A DNA stretch of 64,000 bases from HGM04593 sp045630965 (GCA_045630965.1 JAZQTU010000031.1:1-64000); one strand, 5' to 3'. Shown: positions 44,915 to 53,097, numbered from the stretch's first letter. Program-made: numbers and translations. The notes: generated by a model not told the origin, from the sequence alone.

Positions 44915-45764
44915 AAACACCATCACTAAATGCCTGTTTGTAGTAACTTTGCTTGCCATACCATTCTGTAAGGCTATAGCTCAGGCAGACAGCGACGAGT
45001 TCGGAGTTTGGGGAACATTTGAATTTTCAAAGAAAGTAAACAAAAAGACCAAATTCGTCATTGATGCCGAAATTCGTTCAATAGAGGCTGTAAGTGATAT
45101 TGAAAGAATAGCTGTCGGTGCCAAGCTTGACTATAAAATAAAAGAGTGGAAGGGATTTGGCTACAATGATAAAGATAAGGCCGAGATAAAGGCTAACATC
45201 GGATACTGTTTCATATACGGACACACATTGACCGAGAAGAATCTGAAAGAGTTTATAGAAGAGGTTGGCGAATACAACTACAATATAGACGATGCATACT
45301 GGGCAAACCGCAATAGAGCATATCTCACTTTGACCGGTGAATACAAAGTCGGCAGATTCGAGATTTCATTGCGTGAGCGCTTGCAATACACTCACACTGG
45401 GTCAGTGACTACAAGCGAGACCAAATACCGTTGGGAAAAACAGGGAGGTATCAAAGGTGATTGGACTGAAATCATAGAAGGCCCGGAACCTGAATTCAAA
45501 GATTCCAAGGACAACCTCTCGTTACGCTCACGCCTCAATGTAAAATATGATATCCCAAACTGCAAGATAACACCATTCATGTCGGCAGAATTATACACAC
45601 GTCTGGACGAATGGAAAGGATTTGACAAAGCGCGTTATCGTGCAGGAGCATCGTACAAGATTAACAAGGACAATTCTATTTCATTGTACTATCTATACCA
45701 GGACGTCAGTGGAAATGATCCCGACGGACATGCTATAGGATTTGAATACTCAATAGACCTGTAA
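44892..45764 (+). CDS. DUF2490 predicted outer-membrane barrel
   Basis: 290 residues with a signal peptide (about 1-30, FVVTLLAIPFCKAIAQA). The rest is amphipathic beta-strand sequence, starting FGVWGTFEFSKKVNKKTKFVIDAEI (in parts), and ending FEYSIDL, an aromatic-rich final strand as in outer-membrane barrels. DUF2490 matches this length and pattern. Start overlaps the DUF4956 gene by 23 nt, so it is coupled to it. Function is unknown. Confidence 0.78.
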   Translation: MNTNSRIKNTITKCLFVVTLLAIPFCKAIAQADSDEFGVWGTFEFSKKVNKKTKFVIDAEIRSIEAVSDIERIAVGAKLDYKIKEWKGFGYNDKDKAEIKANIGYCFIYGHTLTEKNLKEFIEEVGEYNYNIDDAYWANRNRAYLTLTGEYKVGRFEISLRERLQYTHTGSVTTSETKYRWEKQGGIKGDWTEIIEGPEPEFKDSKDNLSLRSRLNVKYDIPNCKITPFMSAELYTRLDEWKGFDKARYRAGASYKINKDNSISLYYLYQDVSGNDPDGHAIGFEYSIDL

Positions 45765-45769
45765 AACAT

Positions 45770-46225
45770 ATGAAAAAGTTATACATATTGTTTCTATTGC
45801 TTTTTGCCACTATCCCGACAATGGCACAGCAGATTTTCGTAGAAAAGATTGACGGTACGGAGACCATAGAGTTCAACAAACTTGATAAAATCACATTCAA
45901 CGGAACAACTGTAAGTATAGTACAGACAGACGGTGCGACATCTCAAGCCAATATGGGTGAGATCAATCGTATTCACTTCAGCAACTATTCGGAAATAGAA
46001 AATATCAAAGCAAACGACAAGTCACTATTCAATTATGTTTCAAGTGACCAGATTGCGATAAACAGCGATGCCGGCAATATTGTAAGGATATATGACATCA
46101 TTGGTTCACAGCTCGTATGCATACGACTGAAATCGGATAATGACATCATAAGCATTGCCCACCTGCCAAAAGGTATATATATAATCAACGTCAATAACCG
46201 TACTGCTAAATTTGTAAAGAGATGA
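45770..46225 (+). CDS. Small secreted protein with C-terminal sorting-type domain
   Basis: 151 residues: signal peptide (1-19, LFATIPTMAQ), a short N-terminal module (FVEKIDGTETIEFNKLDKITF, in parts, then INRIHFS), and a C-terminal stretch VRIYDIIGSQL...LPKGIYIINVNNRTAKFVKR with the beta-sandwich pattern of the T9SS type A sorting domain (LPKGIYI-x-x-VN-x-x-T-x-K). No catalytic motif. It could be a short surface adhesin or a subunit tagged for export. It ends 4 nt inside the next gene. Confidence 0.6.
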   Translation: MKKLYILFLLLFATIPTMAQQIFVEKIDGTETIEFNKLDKITFNGTTVSIVQTDGATSQANMGEINRIHFSNYSEIENIKANDKSLFNYVSSDQIAINSDAGNIVRIYDIIGSQLVCIRLKSDNDIISIAHLPKGIYIINVNNRTAKFVKR

Positions 46226-47865
46226 GAAGGATTATTTTTGCAATGGCAATGACGGCTACGACAGCACTTCATGCCCAGATTATAAATGTGAACAACAACG
46301 ATGGGACATTCCTACCGCTGGAAACCAAAGATGTCCGCGAAATAACATTCAATGAAACAAGCAAAATTGTCACATTGACGACTGCAAATGACGGACAGCA
46401 CAGTTTTTACACCGATAAAGTCGTAAGCATCTCTCCGAAAACCGGGAATAGCACAGAGTTGGCATATAACCTGAATCCCACAGTAGCTTTTGACAGTAAC
46501 GACAAGAACAAATTCAATGAAGTAACAGAAACAATCCCTTCGGAAGAAACCGAAGAGAATGATTATGGCGATTTTGTTGAAAAATACAATGTAAATACAA
46601 CTATAAATATCACCTTCAAAGAGAATGACGTCACCGTTTCCGGCGACATTCCTTACACAAAGAACGGAGCGCACCTGACTATAAACTCAACATCAAGCAA
46701 AGTTGGATATATTGTCACAGGTAAATGTAGCAATGGTTCACTCAAGATTTACAGTGAGAAAAAATTCCAGATTATGCTCTCCGGGCTTGATCTTACCAAC
46801 CCTGCAGGTCCTGCTATAAACATACAGACAGGCAAGACTGTATATTTCACCATTGATGAGAATACAACCAACAATCTCTGCGATGGCGCAACATATACAG
46901 CTCCACTCATTGGTACTGATGGAAAAGAAGAAGACCAGAAAGGAACACTTTTCAGCGAAGGACAAATAATCTTTGATGGAACCGGCACTTTGAATGTAAC
47001 CAGCCTTGGCGGACATGGTATCTGCAGCGACGACTATATAAGAGTACGCAGCGGTAACATCAATATCATTAGTGCTGCAAAAGACGGTTTCCACACAAAC
47101 GACAAGTTCATAGTTGGACGTACAGCAACTTCATCCCCAATAATAAATATAAATTCAACAGCAGACGGCATTGACTGCGGAAAGGGCGAAGTAGTTATTG
47201 ATGCAGGAAAATTAAAACTGACTACGGGTGGAGAGGCCATCAAGGTGGAATATGAAGAAGCGAATCCCGACCCACTTGTAACACCCAACGTGACAATCAA
47301 TGGCGGATATATAGAATTCGCCACAACAGGCGACAAGAGTTCCGGAATAAAGGCTACAGGCGAATACAAGCAGTATGGAGGTATAATTCATGGTACTGTA
47401 AATGGAGATGGCTCAAAGATTCTGAACTGTGACAGCAACATCACATTCAGTGGAGGAAAGCTTATAGGCTTTGCCAAAGGAACAGTTCTGAATGACGAGA
47501 CATTATCCGGAGGCATAAAATGCGAAAAAGACATAAAAGTCACAGGAGGAACTATTGCCATAGAATGTTCTGGGAAAGGTGCCAAAGGTATTAATTGCAG
47601 CAATGCAAATATAACAGGAGGCGACATTACAATACTTGCTACTGCTGAAAGTGCTACAGAAAAACGCAAAAGTATTGGCATTGATGCAAACAACCTCTCC
47701 ATAATAAAAGGAAAAGTACAATTTAACGCTTATGACAATGCTGTCAATGCCATTAAAGTCTCACTTTTCAACGGAGCTCTTCATGCAATAAGCAACACGG
47801 ATTCTGCAGTTGATGCAGAAATAAAACAGACCGGTGGATGGTTGCTTACAAAAGATGCTGAATAA
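46222..47865 (+). CDS. DUF4353 carbohydrate-binding-domain secreted protein
   Basis: 547 residues with a signal peptide (1-18, MAMTATTALHAQ). The N-terminal module (IINVNNNDGTFLPLETKDVREITFNETSK, in parts) matches that of the preceding gene. The body is a right-handed beta-helix-like series typical of DUF4353: NNLCDGATYTAPLIGTDGKEE, GTGTLNVTSLGGHGICSDDYI, NGGYIEFATTGDKSSGIKATG, GGKLIGFAKGTV, each giving a strand-turn step. DUF4353 domains are called carbohydrate-binding in databases and often accompany CotH and VTC-type genes. Start overlaps the previous gene by 4 nt (ATGA type). It closes the operon. Confidence 0.8.
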   Translation: MRRIIFAMAMTATTALHAQIINVNNNDGTFLPLETKDVREITFNETSKIVTLTTANDGQHSFYTDKVVSISPKTGNSTELAYNLNPTVAFDSNDKNKFNEVTETIPSEETEENDYGDFVEKYNVNTTINITFKENDVTVSGDIPYTKNGAHLTINSTSSKVGYIVTGKCSNGSLKIYSEKKFQIMLSGLDLTNPAGPAINIQTGKTVYFTIDENTTNNLCDGATYTAPLIGTDGKEEDQKGTLFSEGQIIFDGTGTLNVTSLGGHGICSDDYIRVRSGNINIISAAKDGFHTNDKFIVGRTATSSPIININSTADGIDCGKGEVVIDAGKLKLTTGGEAIKVEYEEANPDPLVTPNVTINGGYIEFATTGDKSSGIKATGEYKQYGGIIHGTVNGDGSKILNCDSNITFSGGKLIGFAKGTVLNDETLSGGIKCEKDIKVTGGTIAIECSGKGAKGINCSNANITGGDITILATAESATEKRKSIGIDANNLSIIKGKVQFNAYDNAVNAIKVSLFNGALHAISNTDSAVDAEIKQTGGWLLTKDAE

Positions 47866-47872
47866 AAAGAAA

Positions 47873-47930
47873 GACTATTTTCAAAATGACATGGGCGCCG
47901 AATGGCGCCCATGTCATTTTGAAAATAGTC
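47873..47930. terminator. 27-bp perfect stem terminator
   Basis: GACTATTTTCAAAATGACAT... pairs exactly over 27 bp with its complement around a GAAT loop. On the minus strand a T-rich tract follows, so it mainly serves pyrH; on the plus strand the T run is weak. Confidence 0.75.
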
Positions 47931-47941
47931 CGTTTATAAAA

Positions 47942-48652
47942 TCAAGGATGTACAAATGTACCAATCTCTTCACCGTCCATAACCTTCTTTAGATTACCGA
48001 CAACATCCATATTGAATACATATATCGGCAGATTGTTTTCGCGGCACATTGCGGTTGCTGTAATATCCATGACTTTGAGCCCACGACTGATGACTTCATC
48101 GTATGAGATATCATTGAACTTTGTAGCTGTAGGATCCTTTTCCGGATCTGCAGTATATATACCGTCAACGCGTGTACCCTTCAACATGACATCAGCTTCA
48201 ATTTCAATTCCGCGAAGCGAAGATCCTGTATCTGTTGTAAAGTAAGGACTTCCTGTGCCGGCTGCCATAATAACGACCAGACCATTCTCCATAGCCTCGA
48301 TAGCCTTCCATTTTGTATAGAACTCACCGACAGGTTCCATGCGGATAGCAGTAAGTACCTTATTAGGAACACCTGCAGCACCAAGCGCTGAACTCAAAGC
48401 AAGACTATTGATTACAGTTGCCATCATTCCCATCTGGTCTCCTTTGACTCTATCAAAACCTTTACCTGCACCAGTAAGGCCACGGAAGATATTTCCTCCA
48501 CCTATAACAATACCAATCTGTACTCCCATCTCTGCCACCTCTTTGATTTGGGCAGCATACTCATTAAGACGCTTAACGTCGATACCATAGCCCTGCTCAC
48601 CCATAAGGCTCTCGCCACTGAGCTTAAGCAAGATACGTTTGAATTTTGCCAT
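47942..48652 (-). CDS. pyrH: UMP kinase
   Basis: 236 residues of the amino-acid-kinase fold. Motifs KRILLKLSGESLMGEQGYGID (in parts) at the N-terminus, VGIVIGGGNIFRG-like (about 46-60), TGSPYFTTDTGSSLRGIEIEADVM (in parts) in the UMP site. It phosphorylates UMP to UDP. It is alone, facing the VTC operon with a shared hairpin. The frr gene often adjacent to pyrH is not here. Confidence 0.96.
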   Translation of the reverse strand: MAKFKRILLKLSGESLMGEQGYGIDVKRLNEYAAQIKEVAEMGVQIGIVIGGGNIFRGLTGAGKGFDRVKGDQMGMMATVINSLALSSALGAAGVPNKVLTAIRMEPVGEFYTKWKAIEAMENGLVVIMAAGTGSPYFTTDTGSSLRGIEIEADVMLKGTRVDGIYTADPEKDPTATKFNDISYDEVISRGLKVMDITATAMCRENNLPIYVFNMDVVGNLKKVMDGEEIGTFVHP

Positions 48653-48744
48653 ATAGTAAAAATATTTAAGTTATCGTTACACTACCGTAAAAATAGAACA
48701 AATTCTTAAATTATACTATAATTTGCCACTAAAGGTTTCGTAAA

Positions 48745-48776
48745 TTGATTAAACACGGAAAAATTGGTTAACTTCG
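48745..48776 (+). promoter_or_regulatory. Promoter of the small membrane protein (-33 TTG, -7 TAACTTCG)
   Basis: TAACTTCG (48769-48776) with TTG (48745-48747) 21 nt upstream. Transcription would begin after the longer start at 48764, which supports ATG 48803. Confidence 0.6.
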
Positions 48777-48802
48777 CATTACGAAAACAAAAAAACAGAT
48801 AT

Positions 48803-49027
48803 ATGAGATTCCTTAAAAACCCCAATACAACAGTTGCAATACTTGCCATATATACCGCCATCATGTATATATACCTTTTTCCAAAAAATACAGAGATGAG
48901 CAATACTGAAAAATGGGTTACGATTGGAGTGTCTGTAGGTATACTTGCTCTCCTTTGGGTACTGTTGCGTCGTAGGAAGAGATTGAGAAAAGAACGAGAA
49001 GAAGAGATGAAGGACAACAGGGACTAA
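48803..49027 (+). CDS. Small membrane protein, two helices
   Basis: 74 residues from ATG 48803 (MRFLKNPNTTVAILAIYTAI), with two hydrophobic helices at about 9-27 and 38-55 (TIGVSVGILALLWVLL) and a strongly basic, then charged C-terminus (RRRKRLRKEREEEMKD). No recognised family. Its last four bases overlap the stop of the convergent birA gene. Function unknown. Confidence 0.65.
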   Translation: MRFLKNPNTTVAILAIYTAIMYIYLFPKNTEMSNTEKWVTIGVSVGILALLWVLLRRRKRLRKEREEEMKDNRD

Positions 49028-49776
49028 AGCAGCATTTCAACCTCTTTGAATGCATAACGCTTTTGCGTACCGTCTGCACACTTGAGAAGCAGATGACCGT
49101 CGGATTCCACCTCAACCAATACCGCGGTAAAACATCCGTTTGCATCAATGAACTTACGCTGCTCACCAAGCCCCAACAACAATTCATTATACATTACAAC
49201 AATCTCCTCCCCGTCAATCCTCATTTTCCTATAAAAGTTGTTGAATGTATCAAGGATTTCTGCAAGCACGTCGTCAACCGAGAGTTCCCTTCCCAATAGC
49301 ATTTTTATTGACACCGGCACCCTATCCATTTCCGGGAATTTACTCTGGTTCACATTCAGTCCAATTCCAACAATAGCCTGTTCTATAAAGCTGCCTGAAT
49401 AATCCAATTCTACAAGAATACCAGCCAGTTTCCTGTTACCGACATAAATATCGTTAGGCCATTTTACCCTGGTATCAATACCATGACGTTTCATTGCGGA
49501 ATGTATTGCCACAGCAACAGTTTGTGATAGCAGGAATTGATTGGAAACTTCAAGAGAGGTCCCCGGACGTAAAAGCACACTAAGCAACAGATTGCATCCC
49601 TTTTCCGAAGCCCACACATTGCCACGTTGCCCACGTCCGGTAGTCTGATGAGATGCAACAACAGCAACCATATCATTTCCTCCGCCAACATTCCACAAAG
49701 CATCCGCCTCATCGCGGATATAACGATTAGTGGAGTCGACGACGTTAAGACGTTTTATATAAATATCATTCGCCAT
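49024..49776 (-). CDS. birA: Biotin--[acetyl-CoA-carboxylase] ligase
   Basis: 250 residues: biotin-binding and catalytic motifs GRGQRGNVWASEKGCNLLLSV (in parts), KWPNDIYVGNRKLAGILVE (in parts), and GIGLNVNQSKF. No N-terminal DNA-binding domain is evident, so it is the monofunctional ligase. It would biotinylate the carrier at 23.3 kb. The start overlaps yjbR by 11 nt. Confidence 0.93.
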   Translation of the reverse strand: MANDIYIKRLNVVDSTNRYIRDEADALWNVGGGNDMVAVVASHQTTGRGQRGNVWASEKGCNLLLSVLLRPGTSLEVSNQFLLSQTVAVAIHSAMKRHGIDTRVKWPNDIYVGNRKLAGILVELDYSGSFIEQAIVGIGLNVNQSKFPEMDRVPVSIKMLLGRELSVDDVLAEILDTFNNFYRKMRIDGEEIVVMYNELLLGLGEQRKFIDANGCFTAVLVEVESDGHLLLKCADGTQKRYAFKEVEMLL

Positions 49777-50113
49777 ACTTGATACGTACTTTTTTAGGCA
49801 TTTTCTTCAAGACCTCACTGTATGAGTGGTCAACAAGGTTATAAAAGAGAGCATCATCAATAGACGCTATGTCAAGCTGATTCCAATATTTCTTGTTCAT
49901 GTGCCATGCGGGAGTGATTTGAGTATATTTGTCACGTAATTCTATCGCATAATCAGCATCACATTTTACGCAAAACCAGCTTGTATCATCAAGGTCAACA
50001 ATTGCAAAAATTCTATTCTCGACCCTGAATGCCAGAGTTGTCTCATCAAAGGGAAAATCCTCGGTTGCATTCTTTTTAGAGAGACAATATAGACGAGCAT
50101 CCTCAATGTTCAT
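49766..50113 (-). CDS. MmcQ/YjbR family protein
   Basis: 115 residues from ATG 50113 (MNIEDARLYCLSKKNATEDF), preferred over 50149. Motifs DETTLAFRVENRIFAIVD and WHMNKKYWNQLDIASID are typical of the YjbR (CyaY-like double-wing) fold. Function of the family is not settled; DNA binding was proposed from fold. It overlaps the birA start by 11 nt and precedes it in the operon. Confidence 0.88.
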   Translation of the reverse strand: MNIEDARLYCLSKKNATEDFPFDETTLAFRVENRIFAIVDLDDTSWFCVKCDADYAIELRDKYTQITPAWHMNKKYWNQLDIASIDDALFYNLVDHSYSEVLKKMPKKVRIKYGE

Positions 50114-50126
50114 AATAGACCTGTTT

Positions 50127-50489
50127 TTACCATGTTGCACAGAAGGCATCCTCTATATGCTCAATTTTGTAAGGTTCACATTGCCCCACTACTGTAATGA
50201 CATCGAAACGGTAAGGAGTGTCTATTCTGTAGCGCATGACATACACTTCTGCTGCAGAAATCAGATGTCTTATCTTATCAGGAGTAACGGCATCATAAGC
50301 ATTGCCATAATGCTCATCACGACGGCTCTTGACCTCAACAAACACCAGCGTGTCGCGTTCACGGGCAATAAGGTCTATTTCCTTATGTCCACACCGCCAA
50401 TTATAATGCAATACCGCATATCCCTTATCAAGGAGATAGCGCGATGCCAACATTTCGCCTTTATTGCCAAGTAAATTATGTTCAGCCAT
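50127..50489 (-). CDS. YraN family (UPF0102) putative endonuclease-fold protein
   Basis: 120 residues. Restriction-endonuclease-like motif: NKGEMLASRYLLDKGYAVLH, then GHKEIDLIARERDTLVFVEVKSR (in parts), giving E..., D..., ExK. The family is predicted to act on nucleic acid, possibly Holliday-junction-like structures; unproven. First gene of a YraN-YjbR-birA operon, 13 nt before the YjbR start. Confidence 0.92.
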   Translation of the reverse strand: MAEHNLLGNKGEMLASRYLLDKGYAVLHYNWRCGHKEIDLIARERDTLVFVEVKSRRDEHYGNAYDAVTPDKIRHLISAAEVYVMRYRIDTPYRFDVITVVGQCEPYKIEHIEDAFCATW

Positions 50490-50512
50490 AAAATATTGCC
50501 ATTATATGATAG

Positions 50513-50543
50513 CGAAGATAGTATATATGACAAGGAAAAGCAA
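50513..50543 (-). promoter_or_regulatory. Promoter of the yraN-yjbR-birA operon (-33 TTG, -7 TATCTTCG)
   Basis: TATCTTCG (50513-50520) and TTG (50541-50543) on the minus strand, spaced 20 nt; 23 nt before the yraN ATG. Confidence 0.72.
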
Positions 50544-50551
50544 ACGAAAAC

Positions 50552-50582
50552 TTGCAATTCCTTCAAATATAAATTACTTTTG
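50552..50582 (+). promoter_or_regulatory. Promoter of the RHH-tadA operon (-33 TTG, -7 TACTTTTG)
   Basis: TTG (50552-50554) and TACTTTTG (50575-50582) spaced 20 nt. It runs divergent to the yraN promoter, whose -33 lies only 8 nt away. Confidence 0.72.
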
Positions 50583-50617
50583 CTTGACAATAATACAATT
50601 AAACAATCACAACTCCC

Positions 50618-50857
50618 ATGAGCATCAAAAAAAGCAAAAAGCCCAAGGCAACAACAGCACGTACACAACCTGTACGCCACTCACGCGTAGTATGTCTTGT
50701 GAGCGATGAGGAGATGAAAATAATTGACGACTATCTGAAAAAATACCGCATTACCAACAAGAGCAACTGGATGCGTGAGACATTGCTGTCATTCATATAC
50801 AAAAACCTGGACGAGGACTACCCTACACTCTTTGAAGAACACGATATGCGCCGTTAA
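50618..50857 (+). CDS. Small ribbon-helix-helix-like protein
   Basis: 79 residues: a basic tail (KKSKKPKATTARTQPVRHSR), a strand VVCLVSDEEM and two helices EMKIIDDYLKKYRIT / NKSNWMRETLLSFIYKNLDE. The strand-helix-helix order with a short loop resembles MetJ/Arc-type ribbon-helix-helix DNA-binding proteins, but no exact family is recognised. It ends 2 nt before tadA. It could be an autoregulator of this small operon. Confidence 0.55.
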   Translation: MSIKKSKKPKATTARTQPVRHSRVVCLVSDEEMKIIDDYLKKYRITNKSNWMRETLLSFIYKNLDEDYPTLFEEHDMRR

Positions 50858-50859
50858 CC

Positions 50860-51291
50860 ATGACAGATACAGAATACATGAAACAGGCGCTTATAGAAGC
50901 GCGGAAGGCTTATGATGAGGACGAAGTTCCTATTGGAGCCATAGTTGTATGCAAAGGCCGTATAATCGCACGGGCGCATAATCTCACGGAAATGCTGAAC
51001 GATGTCACAGCACACGCCGAAATGCAGGCAATAACAGCTGCGGCATCAACCATTGGAGGGAAATACCTTAACGACTGTACATTATATGTTACAGTGGAAC
51101 CATGCCCAATGTGCGCAGGAGCAATCGCTTGGTCACAATTGGGCCGATTGGTTTATGGTGCAACCGATGATAAAAGAGGATACAGGAAGTATGCACCGAA
51201 CGTACTTCATCCAAAAACAGAAGTCATCCATGGTATATGTGCAGAAGAGAGCACAGAACTGATGAAACGATTTTTCAACAGCAAAAGATAA
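50860..51291 (+). CDS. tadA: tRNA-specific adenosine deaminase
   Basis: 143 residues of the zinc deaminase fold. HAEMQAI (His52, Glu54) and PCPMCAGAI (Cys82, Cys85) are the catalytic and zinc-binding motifs. TadA deaminates A34 of tRNA-Arg(ACG) to inosine. Guanine deaminase-type relatives share the motifs, but length and sequence fit TadA. It is coupled to the preceding small gene. Confidence 0.92.
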   Translation: MTDTEYMKQALIEARKAYDEDEVPIGAIVVCKGRIIARAHNLTEMLNDVTAHAEMQAITAAASTIGGKYLNDCTLYVTVEPCPMCAGAIAWSQLGRLVYGATDDKRGYRKYAPNVLHPKTEVIHGICAEESTELMKRFFNSKR

Positions 51292-51296
51292 TACCT

Positions 51297-51313
51297 TTAT
51301 AACAAGGTTATAA
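51297..51313. terminator. Weak 7-bp hairpin between tadA and DUF4834
   Basis: TTATAAC-AAG-GTTATAA, with no convincing T run. A possible weak terminator for either convergent gene. Confidence 0.35.
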
Positions 51314-51319
51314 GAACTA

Positions 51320-51571
51320 CTATTTTATCTCTTCAAAATCCACATATTCGCCTTCGTTCTTGTCAAATATCTTTTTCTGTTTGCGGCCATCTCCGCTATT
51401 GACATTAGGTTTATACCCTTCATTGACAGCGTTATCAGCCTGACCTTGTCGGGGTTGTTTCTTTCTTGACTTGAAACTGAACAAAGACAAAATATTCGTT
51501 ATAAGCGACAACAATATTGTCGGTATTAGAAACAGAATGACTATTGCAATAAATAAAATATAGAAAATCAT
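51320..51571 (-). CDS. DUF4834 family small membrane protein
   Basis: 83 residues with one long N-terminal helix (IFYILFIAIVILFLIPTILLSL in parts, about 2-30) and a charged cytoplasmic tail ending EGEYVDFEEIK, the pattern of DUF4834, a Bacteroidota family of unknown function. It lies after pssA on the same strand with a 93-nt gap that holds a 7-bp hairpin (51636-51654). Confidence 0.8.
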   Translation of the reverse strand: MIFYILFIAIVILFLIPTILLSLITNILSLFSFKSRKKQPRQGQADNAVNEGYKPNVNSGDGRKQKKIFDKNEGEYVDFEEIK

Positions 51572-51664
51572 ATCATTTACTCAAAATAAAAAAACGGAAT
51601 GCATTTATAAACGCAGACCACAAAGACAAAGTTCTTAACAGGCAATACCTGTTATCCCCATTCT

Positions 51665-52372
51665 TTATTTAGAAGATTTAGCACTAAGAATTATTGAAAG
51701 TGTCAGATACCAGGTTATTATGGCAACCGGTGCCAAATAGCCGAGAACCAGCATAGGCAACGACACTAAAATGAATATATATCTGATTCTATTGCTTTTC
51801 CAACTCAAATTCTTGAACTTCAAAGAGAACATAGGTATCTCTGAAACAAGAAAATAGGAGAATAGCAATATCAGTCCCAACATGAGGAACCACCCTGCAT
51901 TAAGATTGAATATCCAATGTCCGGCACCTGTTACCAAAGAGGACCAAAAAAGTGCATTCGCAGGAGTAGGCAAACCTATAAATGTGTTGGTCTGTCGCTT
52001 ATCCACATTGAATTTTGCTAATCGGCATGCCGAAAAGACTGCAATCAGGAACGCTGTATAAGGCAAAATATTCGCAAAAGCACCAAGATATGTTGGGTAG
52101 TACAATGCATCGTTCATAAAACAGAACACGATTGTTGCAGGAGCAAAACCGAATGTTATGTCATCTGCAAGTGAATCCATCTGCACACCCAAAGGAGAAG
52201 AGACATGCAGAAGTCGTGCAACCATACCGTCAAAGAAGTCAAATATAGCTCCAACGACTATGAAGAGCATAGCCATATCAAAAGCTCCCTTGAATGCCAT
52301 TACACAAGCTATACACCCAGAAAAAAGGTTACAACAAGTTATAGTGTTCGGTATATGTCTTTTTATTGACAT
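51665..52372 (-). CDS. pssA: CDP-diacylglycerol--serine O-phosphatidyltransferase
   Basis: 235 residues, multi-spanning. The CDP-alcohol phosphotransferase signature D-G-x2-A-R-x8-G-x3-D-x3-D is present as DGMVARLLHVSSPLGVQMDSLAD (in parts, about residues 49-71). It makes phosphatidylserine from CDP-diacylglycerol and serine. Its start is 5 nt after the psd stop, so psd and pssA form one unit that produces phosphatidylethanolamine. Confidence 0.94.
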   Translation of the reverse strand: MSIKRHIPNTITCCNLFSGCIACVMAFKGAFDMAMLFIVVGAIFDFFDGMVARLLHVSSPLGVQMDSLADDITFGFAPATIVFCFMNDALYYPTYLGAFANILPYTAFLIAVFSACRLAKFNVDKRQTNTFIGLPTPANALFWSSLVTGAGHWIFNLNAGWFLMLGLILLFSYFLVSEIPMFSLKFKNLSWKSNRIRYIFILVSLPMLVLGYLAPVAIITWYLTLSIILSAKSSK

Positions 52373-52377
52373 TGTTT

Positions 52378-53073
52378 TCAGATATTAGCAATAATAGTTT
52401 CGTTTCCTACAGTCTTTTGGTTCAGTTCCACCTTTATATCAACATCCAAAGGCAGATAAAGGTCTACACGGGAACCGAATTTTATAAAGCCAAAGTGCTG
52501 ATCAATAAAACATTCCTCACCTTCTTTAGCATATGTTACAATACGACGTGCCATAGCACCGGCTATCTGGCGTACAACAATTTCACGACCATCTTCCATT
52601 TTTATTGCAACAAGCGAACGTTCATTTTCAGTACTTGCCTTAGGCAACCATGCCTTATGAAATTTTCCCTTCTGATGTCTTACACATGTAACGACACCGT
52701 CTACAGGATACCAATTGGCATGCACATTTGTAGGACTCATAAAAATAGAAACCTGTATTCTCTCGTCCTTGAAATAGTCCGGTTCAAAAACCTTTTCAAT
52801 AACAACCACCTTACCGTCAGCGGGTGCAACAACCACATTCTCAACATCGCCTGGGAATATTCTCTTTGGGCTACGGAAAAAGTTAACCATAAGCAGATAA
52901 ACCACCAATGATGAAGCTCCGACTAAAGAATTAAGTATATGCATTGAAGGAAGGAAATACCACAAAGGTACATTTACAAGCATAAAGAACAGGAATGCGA
53001 CAATAAGTATTTCTGTTCCCTCGCGATGTATTCTGTAATCTTTAAGTTTCCTTATTCTCTTAAATTTTTTCAT
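52378..53073 (-). CDS. psd: Phosphatidylserine decarboxylase
   Basis: 231 residues, the short membrane-associated class. The self-cleavage site is FIKFGSRVDLYLP (Gly-Ser within it forms the pyruvoyl group), and the N-terminus has two hydrophobic helices (about 23-65). It decarboxylates phosphatidylserine to phosphatidylethanolamine. First gene of the psd-pssA operon. Confidence 0.94.
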   Translation of the reverse strand: MKKFKRIRKLKDYRIHREGTEILIVAFLFFMLVNVPLWYFLPSMHILNSLVGASSLVVYLLMVNFFRSPKRIFPGDVENVVVAPADGKVVVIEKVFEPDYFKDERIQVSIFMSPTNVHANWYPVDGVVTCVRHQKGKFHKAWLPKASTENERSLVAIKMEDGREIVVRQIAGAMARRIVTYAKEGEECFIDQHFGFIKFGSRVDLYLPLDVDIKVELNQKTVGNETIIANI

Positions 53074-53097
53074 GGACTTCCGGATTCTATTACTTCA

